A stretch of 5,030 nucleotides of DNA, taken from positions 1 to 5,030 of the forward strand of contig JBFLYA010000271.1 of the NCBI GenBank assembly GCA_040757115.1. Reading direction: 5' to 3'. The notes beneath the pieces are model-generated. The model did no database searches. It was not told the origin of the DNA and worked only from the letters and a program-made list of their open reading frames with translations. Below are positions 1-5,030 of the stretch, one piece after another. The DNA is from a bacterium (GTDB taxonomy: Bacteria; UBA9089; CG2-30-40-21; SBAY01). Each line of letters begins with the position of its first letter. Within the stretch, counting starts at the first letter, position 1. A program made the translations under genes and the position numbers.

Positions 1-250
1 TCCTCCAAATGGTTCTAATGCTCCTGGAACTGTAGTCCAGTTCAGATGGAATCCTTCCCCCAGAGCAAATAATTATTGGTTACAGGTATCATTAGACAGC
101 GGATTTACTAAACTTGTGTTTGATAAAACTATTGGAAATTATATAGGAGTAAACATAACTGGCTTTCCGGATAATGGCACTCAGTACTGGTGGCGAGTGA
201 AGGCAGGTAATTCATTAGGCTGGAGTTCATGGTCTTCGGAATGGAACTTT
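1..250 (+). repeat. Near-identical 294-bp-offset duplicate of 295-544 (copies 1 and 2)
   Basis: Aligned by eye, bases 1-250 match 295-544 with three mismatches (at 128, 152 and 163); the first 127 bases are identical. Similarity drops after about base 250, where copy 1 has Thr-Asn-Gly and copy 2 has Ile-Asn-Gly followed by a different linker. The near identity at synonymous positions points to recent tandem duplication or gene conversion. Confidence 0.85.
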
Positions 251-3200
251 ACTAATGGACCAAGTAGCCCTCCTGATCCACCCACATTAAGCTCTCCTCC
301 AAATGGTTCTAATGCTCCTGGAACTGTAGTCCAGTTCAGATGGAATCCTTCCCCCAGAGCAAATAATTATTGGTTACAGGTATCATTAGACAGCGGATTT
401 ACTAAACTTGTGTTTGATAAAGCTATTGGAAATTATATAGGAGTAGACATAACTGGTTTTCCGGATAATGGCACTCAGTACTGGTGGCGAGTGAAGGCAG
501 GTAATTCATTAGGCTGGAGTTCATGGTCTTCGGAATGGAACTTTATCAATGGACCAAGCAGCATTCCTGATACACCAACTTTAGGCACTCCTACTAATGG
601 TTCTAACTTCCCTGGTACAAAGGTAGAATTCAGATGGCATGTAGCAGCAAGGGCTAATAACTACCATATTCAGGTATCACTTGATGGTAATTTTACTCAA
701 CTTATCTTTGATAAAGCAATAGGTAATTACATAGGAGTAGACATAACTGGCTTTCCGGATAATGGCACTCAGTACTGGTGGCGAGTGAAGGCAGGTAATA
801 CATTAGGCTGGAGTTCATGGTCTGAAGAATGGAATTTTATCAATGGACCAAGCAGCATACCTGATACACCTACTTTAGGCACTCCTACTAATGGCTCTAA
901 CTTCCCAGGTACAAAGGTAAAGTTCAGATGGCATGTAGCAGATAGGGCAAATAACTACCATATTCAGGTATCATTGGATAGTAATTTTACTCAACTTATC
1001 TTTGATGAGGCAATAGGTAATTACATAGGAGTAGACATAAGCGGGTTTCCAGACAATGGGACTCAGTACTGGTGGCGAGTGAAGGCAGGTAATTCATTAG
1101 GCTGGAGTTCATGGTCTTCGGAATGGAACTTTATCAATGGACCAAGCAGCATTCCTGATACACCTACTTTAGGCACTCCTACTAATGGTTCTAACTTCCC
1201 TGGCACAAAGGTAGAATTCAGATGGCATGTAGCAGCAAGGGCTAATAACTACCATATTCAGGTATCACTGGATAGTAATTTTACTCAACTTATCTTTGAT
1301 AAAGCAATAGGTAATTACATAGGAGTAGACATAACTGGCTTTCCAGATAATGGCACTCAGTACTGGTGGCGAGTGAAGGCAGGTAATACATTAGGCTGGA
1401 GTTCATGGTCTTCGGAATGGAACTTTATCAACGGACCAACTGATAAACCTGATACACCAGAGTTAATTCGACCAGAAGATGGAACTAATATACCTGGTAA
1501 TGTAGTTCAATTTCGCTGGTATCCTGCACCAAGGGCAAATAATTACCATCTACAAGTAGCATTAGACAACGGTTTTACCAAATTTGTATTTGATAAATCT
1601 ATTGGAAATTATATAGGGGTAGATATGTCTGGGTTCTTAGATGACGGCACTCAGTACTGGTGGCGTGTAAAGGCAGGGAATATACTTGGGACAAGCTCCT
1701 GGTCTGCGGAATGGAATTTTATTAATGGGCCGAGTAGCAAACCTGAAATACCAATATTGATCCAGCCAGAAGATGGAGTTAATGTCCCAGGTCAAGTGAT
1801 TCAATTTCGCTGGTATCCTGCACCCAGGGCAAATAATTACCATCTACAAGTAGCATTAGACAACGGTTTTACCAAATTTGTATTTGATAAAGCTATTGGA
1901 AATTATATAGGGGTAGATATGTCTGGGTTCTTAGATGATGGTACTCAATACTGGTGGCGTGTAAAGGCAGGGAATGTACTTGGTACAAGTTCATGGTCTT
2001 GTGAATGGAATTTTATTAATGGATTAAGTAATAAACCCAGTCCACCTACAGGTGTGATTGCAAAACCAGGTCCGGGTAGTGGACAGATTACTCTTATCTG
2101 GAATGCAAATCCGGAGCCTGAGTTAGATTATTATAGGATTTATTTAGGCACTTCATCTGGTAATTACTTTGGCTATTTTGATAAGGTACCCAAAGAGTGG
2201 CATACAGGAGTTATCATCTCTGGTCTTACAAATGGCACTACTTACTATATCGTAGTAACAGCAGTAAATATAAGTAGTGTTGAAAGTGATTATTCTGAAG
2301 AGGTAAGTGCTACTCCTGAAGAAATAGGTGATTCAGAACCTCCTACCATCCCGGGTAATTTAAACATTAATGATCCAGAAACAGGAGAGGAATTAGAATT
2401 ATCCTGGGATGCATCAACAGATAATGTTGAGGTATCACATTACTTGATTTATCGTCTGACAAATAATTCAGCAGTATCAGAAAGTAATTATGACTATGGC
2501 TTTCCAGTAAGTACTTCTAAAACTAATTATACAGATTATGAGGTAACAGAGGCAAATACATATTATTATAAAGTGTTGGCAGTGGATACCTCAGATAATC
2601 GAAGTGGGTTATCAAATTTAGCCGATGCCTCACCAACTGATACCCTTGCACCAGCCAAACCAACTAATGTAAATACAACTCCAGGAGATACAATCATAGA
2701 CCTGTGGTGGACTGCTCCAACAACTAATACAGATAACTCTGAGTTGACGGATTTAGCAGGATATAATATCTATCGTGGCACTTCTCATGGAAATTATAAC
2801 CCTGAACCAATAAATGGCTTGACATTGATTACCACATTATATTATAATGATACCGGGCTAATAAATGACCAGACATATTATTATATAGTCAAGGCAGTGG
2901 ATGATAGTGATAATGAAGGACCTGCATCAATAGAGGTATCTGAAACACCCGTGGGGACTGATACCCCACCTGCACCACCGTCAGATGTTATGATTACAGA
3001 AAAAGAAAATGAGTTGCTAATAACCTGGGCTCCAAATCATGAATTAGACTTAGCAGGATACAATATCTATCGAGGAACAGAAAGCGGCAATTACTCATCT
3101 ACTCCAATTAATTCATCAATTCTGACTACCGAGTCATATACTGATAGGGATGTAGTTGAAAATCAAACTTATTTTTATGTTGTAAGGGCAGTAGATGAGT

Positions 3201-4957
3201 TAGGACATGAAAGTGAAAATAGTGAAGAGGTATCTGGAATGATAGGAGAAGGGGTAATCTGGATTATTAAGCCTACTTCTTCTAATCCAGCAAGATTATG
3301 TTTTAATCAGGAACAGGTAACTACAAAGGGATTACCTACAACAAGTATTCAAGATAAAGAACAAGTTATTATAGAATATCATCTTAGCGAAGATTATTTG
3401 GATTTATATCCATTAAGCATCATTCGATTAGAGATAAAAAATTATTATACAGGTGAACTGGTGTATACTGCCTGGGATTATAAGCCTTTCCCTTCAATAA
3501 CCGATGACCCACATTTTATATGGAATGGTAGAAATAATGATGGTAAGGTAGTACCTAATGGACTATATACTACAACAATTTCTATTTACCTATTTAACAT
3601 TATCAAATGGTCTACTCAGGAGGGAAGAAACATTATTATTAGTACTAAGGTAAGATTAGGTGGGGCAATAAACGGTACTGCAGACCCGGGCTTTTTTGAG
3701 GTCTATGTGCCAACAAAATATGGCGGTGTATTAACTATCTCTGCACCAGGTTGTACAATAGAGATATTTGACCCGAAAGGTAATCCCTTTACTAATGGGA
3801 CAGAGGTTGGAGAAAATAACCATGGGTGGTTTACATTTAAAGTAAGCGGGTCGAAGAATTATACTGTTAGTAATACATTTGTTGAAAAAGGAGAAGCATC
3901 AACAAAACCTTGGAATGGATGGTATTGGCCTTTACTTGATTCAATAGACCCAAATCTTTATGATACAACAGGAGCATATACCCCGTTAAAAGACTATGAT
4001 TCTGTATACCCAGAAGGATGTCCTCGTGCTTTTTACACATCCGAGGCTATAAGTGGTATAAGAGTTTTTGAACCGGTAGAGAGTAATGTTGGAGTTTCCT
4101 CTTTAGAATGGAACAGCATGAAACGAGAGTTGCGTTGGAACAATGGAGCATGGATTGGTCCCTTCATACAAGGATTTTATATAGTCACTTTGCCGGGTAA
4201 TATTCTTAGTCCACTTAAGGTTGAGGTTACATGTAGTAGATTACCTAATATTGACAAGACTGTCAATGTAAAGACCGTTACAGATGGTAAACCTCGTGAT
4301 TGGGAGGCAGCCTACCATAGTGGCGGTCTTGGATGGGAAGGACATTGCTGGGGTTGGGCAATAGCAGCAATAGCTAAGTCTCAACCAGGGCCAACAACTA
4401 AAAATAAGATTTCTTTCAACCAAGATGAAATGGAAGGTTTATATACTGAGTTAGCAGATAGTGCTTCAGAATGGGGAGATTATGTAATAGGAGATTATCC
4501 AGATAATATTATTCCACATAGTGGTTCAGGTTTAGATGCCTGGCCGAAAATTGTTCATGAAGGTTTAAGAAAGTACCTTCGACAAGAGAAAATCCCTCTA
4601 AATTCTAATTTGAGAGGGACCTCAGATCCCGATGAGATATGGAACCATCCTGTATATAAATACGAATCAACTATGGAAGAAGCCACTGGTGGTGACGAGT
4701 TTAAGATAAAAATTACTACAAAGATAACTGCTGGTAAAGATTTTCCTGCTATGCCTCCAGATAATGCTAAGCGAGAGGAGGTATATATATACCAAGTTAA
4801 ATATAAGGAAAATGGTGAAATTGGAACTTCAGATCAAGATTGGATAAGTTGTTCTCATTATGCACCTAAGTGGTTTGGAAAGGTGAATAGTGAAGATGTT
4901 ATTAATTGGCATTCAAATGCAGGTATTACAAAAACTAAAGTGGATGCACTTTATTAA
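2..4957 (+). CDS. Giant multidomain FN3-repeat protein with FlgD-like and C-terminal transglutaminase-like Cys domain (5' partial)
   Basis: The frame is open from base 2 to TAA 4955-4957 (1651 residues visible). The true start, and any signal peptide, lie upstream. The GTG at 116 is an internal valine codon inside repeat 1, not a start. Order of parts: seven 98-residue FN3-like repeats (residues 1-678), four divergent FN3 domains (about 679-772, 777-878, 883-983, 988-1079), a FlgD-like Ig segment (about 1085-1217), a poorly recognised beta-rich region (about 1218-1431), and a terminal region (about 1432-1651) with Cys1449 in GHCWGW, His1519 and a WNHP motif at 1547-1550. FN3 and FlgD-like modules are typical of extracellular bacterial proteins. 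The inferred role is a surface or secreted stalk presenting a thiol enzyme domain that could process or crosslink protein. No LPXTG motif or C-terminal hydrophobic anchor is visible, so attachment, if any, is unknown. A co-directional gene follows after 16 bases. The coding call is near certain; the enzyme function is moderate to low. Confidence 0.95.
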   Translation, partial: PPNGSNAPGTVVQFRWNPSPRANNYWLQVSLDSGFTKLVFDKTIGNYIGVNITGFPDNGTQYWWRVKAGNSLGWSSWSSEWNFTNGPSSPPDPPTLSSPPNGSNAPGTVVQFRWNPSPRANNYWLQVSLDSGFTKLVFDKAIGNYIGVDITGFPDNGTQYWWRVKAGNSLGWSSWSSEWNFINGPSSIPDTPTLGTPTNGSNFPGTKVEFRWHVAARANNYHIQVSLDGNFTQLIFDKAIGNYIGVDITGFPDNGTQYWWRVKAGNTLGWSSWSEEWNFINGPSSIPDTPTLGTPTNGSNFPGTKVKFRWHVADRANNYHIQVSLDSNFTQLIFDEAIGNYIGVDISGFPDNGTQYWWRVKAGNSLGWSSWSSEWNFINGPSSIPDTPTLGTPTNGSNFPGTKVEFRWHVAARANNYHIQVSLDSNFTQLIFDKAIGNYIGVDITGFPDNGTQYWWRVKAGNTLGWSSWSSEWNFINGPTDKPDTPELIRPEDGTNIPGNVVQFRWYPAPRANNYHLQVALDNGFTKFVFDKSIGNYIGVDMSGFLDDGTQYWWRVKAGNILGTSSWSAEWNFINGPSSKPEIPILIQPEDGVNVPGQVIQFRWYPAPRANNYHLQVALDNGFTKFVFDKAIGNYIGVDMSGFLDDGTQYWWRVKAGNVLGTSSWSCEWNFINGLSNKPSPPTGVIAKPGPGSGQITLIWNANPEPELDYYRIYLGTSSGNYFGYFDKVPKEWHTGVIISGLTNGTTYYIVVTAVNISSVESDYSEEVSATPEEIGDSEPPTIPGNLNINDPETGEELELSWDASTDNVEVSHYLIYRLTNNSAVSESNYDYGFPVSTSKTNYTDYEVTEANTYYYKVLAVDTSDNRSGLSNLADASPTDTLAPAKPTNVNTTPGDTIIDLWWTAPTTNTDNSELTDLAGYNIYRGTSHGNYNPEPINGLTLITTLYYNDTGLINDQTYYYIVKAVDDSDNEGPASIEVSETPVGTDTPPAPPSDVMITEKENELLITWAPNHELDLAGYNIYRGTESGNYSSTPINSSILTTESYTDRDVVENQTYFYVVRAVDELGHESENSEEVSGMIGEGVIWIIKPTSSNPARLCFNQEQVTTKGLPTTSIQDKEQVIIEYHLSEDYLDLYPLSIIRLEIKNYYTGELVYTAWDYKPFPSITDDPHFIWNGRNNDGKVVPNGLYTTTISIYLFNIIKWSTQEGRNIIISTKVRLGGAINGTADPGFFEVYVPTKYGGVLTISAPGCTIEIFDPKGNPFTNGTEVGENNHGWFTFKVSGSKNYTVSNTFVEKGEASTKPWNGWYWPLLDSIDPNLYDTTGAYTPLKDYDSVYPEGCPRAFYTSEAISGIRVFEPVESNVGVSSLEWNSMKRELRWNNGAWIGPFIQGFYIVTLPGNILSPLKVEVTCSRLPNIDKTVNVKTVTDGKPRDWEAAYHSGGLGWEGHCWGWAIAAIAKSQPGPTTKNKISFNQDEMEGLYTELADSASEWGDYVIGDYPDNIIPHSGSGLDAWPKIVHEGLRKYLRQEKIPLNSNLRGTSDPDEIWNHPVYKYESTMEEATGGDEFKIKITTKITAGKDFPAMPPDNAKREEVYIYQVKYKENGEIGTSDQDWISCSHYAPKWFGKVNSEDVINWHSNAGITKTKVDALY
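473..823 (+). repeat. Two-unit (588-bp) offset duplicate, left member (partner 1061-1411)
   Basis: This block spans the second half of repeat copy 2 and most of copy 3. It matches 1061-1411 (second half of copy 4 plus most of copy 5) with about five mismatches in 351 bp by eye, the first at 577. Copy 4, lying between, is clearly more different. Copies 3 and 5 are therefore sisters at an offset of two units. Confidence 0.8.
1061..1411 (+). repeat. Two-unit (588-bp) offset duplicate, right member (partner 473-823)
   Basis: This is the partner of the left block. Both members end their high identity at the codons after GGAGTTCATGGTCT, where copy 3 reads GAAGAA and copy 5 reads TCGGAA. The shared linker encodes the PSSIPDTPTLGTPTNGS-type segment, which is absent from copies 1, 6 and 7. 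Confidence 0.8.
2036..3238 (+). other. Four divergent classical FN3 domains (protein region)
   Basis: Bases 2036-2317, 2330-2635, 2648-2950 and 2963-3238 each encode about 92-102 residues with the classical FN3 signature. This comprises an initial Pro-rich linker (PSPPTGV, EPPTIPGNL, PAKPTNV, PPAPPSDV), a B-strand Trp (LIWNA, LSWDA, LWWTAP, ITWAP), a C-strand Tyr-x-Ile-Tyr (YYRIYLGT, YLIYR, YNIYRGT, YNIYRGT) and an F-strand TYYYxVxAVD-type motif. The last two share DLAGYNIYRGT, xGNY and PIN motifs, so they look like an older internal duplication. Unlike the upstream array they are not similar at DNA level. Expected role: an extracellular spacer between the repeat rod and the C-terminal domains. 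The domain family is confident; any ligand is unknown. Confidence 0.88.
3254..3652 (+). other. FlgD-like Ig domain region (protein region)
   Basis: Residues about 1085-1217. The key signature is WNGRNNDGKVVPNGLY at 3521-3568, which matches the W-x-G-[RK]-[ND]-[ND]-x-G-x-x-[VL]-[PA]-x-G-x-Y turn of FlgD_ig-type domains. It is preceded by IIRLEIKNYYTGELVYT, the expected strand and turn upstream of that motif, and followed by a TTTISIYLFN strand. In flagellar hook-cap FlgD and in many exported bacterial proteins this module is a structural Ig-like fold; nothing here suggests a flagellar role. The exact domain limits are approximate. Confidence 0.7.
3653..4294 (+). other. Unrecognised beta-rich region with Trp-rich KPWNGWYWP motif (protein region)
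   Basis: Residues about 1218-1431. The first part (GFFEVYVPTKYGGVLTIS, IEIFDPKGNPF, WFTFKVSG) reads as a beta-sandwich-like domain. A Trp-rich motif follows at 3905-3931 (residues 1302-1310, KPWNGWYWP), then LYDTTGAYTPLKDYD. Sequences of the form PW-x-x-x-YWP followed by an Asn/Tyr-Asp stretch precede the catalytic core in transglutaminase-elicitor-like proteins, so this may be the propeptide or N-lobe of the terminal domain. That link is from memory of the family and is not proven by this sequence. Three Cys codons occur here (GCTIE, EGCPR, VTCSR). Confidence 0.4.
4295..4954 (+). other. Candidate transglutaminase-elicitor-like / papain-fold thiol enzyme domain (protein region)
   Basis: Residues about 1432-1651, ending the protein. 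Visible motifs in order: RDWEAAYHSGGLGWEGHCWGWA with candidate nucleophile Cys1449 (codon 4346-4348) at the start of an Ala-rich helix (AIAAIAKS); ISFNQDEMEGLYTEL; WPKIVHEGLRKYL with candidate His1519 (4556-4558); SDPDEIWNHPVYKYE with Asp1544 and Asn1548 (4643-4645); VYIYQVKY; and DWISCSHYAPKWF. The W-x-G-x-C-x-G-W-A motif, a following F-x-x-[DE]-[ED]-[ML]-x-x-L, a later His, a [VI]WN-x-P motif and a final W...P-x-[FW] element parallel the TGase_elicitor family known from oomycete GP42-type and bacterial proteins. The reaction would be thiol-acyl chemistry: protein crosslinking, deamidation or proteolysis. Another papain-fold peptidase is the main alternative. Homology is inferred from motif order, not from a search. 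Confidence 0.5.
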
Positions 4958-4965
4958 AGGAGGTG
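4956..4965 (+). promoter_or_regulatory. Strong Shine-Dalgarno (AAAGGAGGTG) for the downstream gene
   Basis: AAAGGAGGTG is an extended match to the anti-Shine-Dalgarno end of bacterial 16S rRNA. Its first two A bases are the last two of the upstream TAA stop (4955-4957). The GGAGG core (4959-4963) ends ten bases before ATG 4974. The overlap means ribosomes finishing the long gene stop on top of the next gene's binding site, which favours translational coupling. It also makes ATG 4974 the clear start. Confidence 0.88.
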
Positions 4966-4973
4966 TGAATCTT

Positions 4974-5030
4974 ATGTGGATATTAAAATTAAAAGGAAGG
5001 AGGTTCATTTTAGCTTTACTTACTGTGTCC
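4974..5030 (+). CDS. Start of a second gene, probable exported or membrane protein (3' partial)
   Basis: ATG 4974 opens a frame that reaches the window edge: MWILKLKGRRFILALLTVS, 19 residues. A basic n-region (KLKGRR) followed by a hydrophobic run (FILALLTVS) is what a Sec signal peptide or an N-terminal membrane anchor looks like. The hydrophobic core is cut by the edge, so a cleavage site or lipobox cannot be judged. It lies 16 bases after the stop of the long gene on the same strand, with no room for a terminator or a typical promoter between them, so the two are probably one operon. An in-frame GTG at 4965 is rejected as start because it sits within or against the Shine-Dalgarno. Function is not recognisable. 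Confidence 0.75.
   Translation, partial: MWILKLKGRRFILALLTVS

Larger units (their letters stand above)
2..2035 (+). repeat. Tandem array of seven 294-bp FN3-like repeats, truncated by the window edge
   Basis: The conserved TCAGTACTGG (TCAATACTGG in the last copy) falls at 181, 475, 769, 1063, 1357, 1651 and 1945, exactly 294 bp apart with no indel. Unit starts (Pro-X-[Asn/Asp]-Gly) are 2, 296, 590, 884, 1178, 1472 and 1766. Each unit reads roughly: Pro-rich linker, PGxxVxFRW strand, RANNYxxQVxLD strand, FDKxIGNYIGVD, DxGTQYWWRVKAGN strand, then SSWSxEWNFxNG. This is the pattern of bacterial FN3-like domains ending in YYWRVRA...W.F. Copies fall into three types in their first halves: A (copies 1-2, NPSPRANNYW), B (copies 3-5, HVAxRANNYH) and C (copies 6-7, YPAPRANNYH). 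The array continues left of the window by an unknown number of units. Its likely role is a rod-like extracellular spacer or binding surface. Confidence 0.95.

Noticed and set aside
116-118. GTG as the start codon of the long gene
   Set aside because: It is the Val codon of the LVFDK strand in repeat 1. The frame is open and repeat-coding back to base 2, and there is no ribosome binding site before it. The gene is 5'-truncated by the window.
1637-1843. Minus-strand open frame of 68 codons
   Set aside because: It lies wholly inside the repeat array opposite copies 6-7, has no ribosome binding site or recognisable motif, and its sequence is the antisense of conserved FN3 codons.
2-2035. CRISPR or noncoding satellite explanation for the repeats
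   Set aside because: Units are 294 bp, contiguous without spacers, in frame, and encode a conserved FN3-like fold.
4241-4423. Minus-strand open frame of 60 codons
   Set aside because: It is antisense to the conserved GHCWGW region, with no supporting start signal or protein features.
4850-4954. C-terminal surface-sorting signal (LPXTG, hydrophobic anchor or type IX-like sorting domain)
   Set aside because: The last 35 residues are polar, with no LPXTG, hydrophobic stretch or recognisable sorting motif.
4965-4967. In-frame GTG as an alternative start of the second gene
   Set aside because: It overlaps the Shine-Dalgarno itself, whereas ATG 4974 has workable spacing.
4958-4973. Terminator or promoter between the two genes
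   Set aside because: Only 16 bases are available; they hold the Shine-Dalgarno and no inverted repeat with a T-run.
4995-5003. Second purine-rich GGAAGGAGG tract as a Shine-Dalgarno for a later start
   Set aside because: It encodes Gly-Arg-Arg in the basic n-region of the leader. The only later in-frame candidate in view (GTG 5025) is too far away and would remove the basic segment.

Overview
The window is almost entirely one very long + strand gene whose 5' end lies outside. Its reading frame is open from base 2 to a TAA at 4955-4957, giving 1651 residues with no start codon or N-terminus in view. A second gene begins 16 bases downstream and runs off the right edge after 19 codons.

Layout of the long protein, counting the codon at base 2 as residue 1: (i) seven tandem fibronectin-type-III-like (FN3) units with an exact 294-bp (98-codon) period, bases 2-2035; (ii) four more divergent, classical FN3 domains, 2036-3238; (iii) a FlgD-like Ig segment, about 3254-3652; (iv) a poorly recognised beta-rich region with a Trp-rich motif, about 3653-4294; (v) a C-terminal region, about 4295-4954, with a Gly-His-Cys-Trp-Gly-Trp motif, a downstream His and a Trp-Asn-His-Pro motif. 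Region (v) most resembles the transglutaminase-elicitor-like / papain-fold thiol enzymes. The simplest reading is a surface or secreted protein in which a long Ig-like stalk presents a Cys-dependent enzyme domain. The enzyme call is made from motifs only and is moderate in confidence.

The second gene starts at ATG 4974 behind a near-perfect Shine-Dalgarno that overlaps the first gene's stop codon. Its first 19 residues look like a signal peptide or membrane anchor. The two genes are therefore probably co-transcribed and both concern the cell envelope or exterior.

The organism is bacterial: canonical AAAGGAGGTG Shine-Dalgarno, FlgD-like and FN3 modules, AT-leaning composition and codons. Giant FN3/FlgD-type proteins of this kind are common in uncultivated Gram-negative candidate phyla and related lineages, but the window holds no phylogenetic marker, so this placement is a weak inference. 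No RNA genes, mobile elements, CRISPR arrays or terminators are seen, and no gene-free stretch exceeds 16 bases. The most notable signals are the mosaic, recently shuffled repeat array, its WSXWS-type motifs, and the candidate catalytic domain at the C-terminus.
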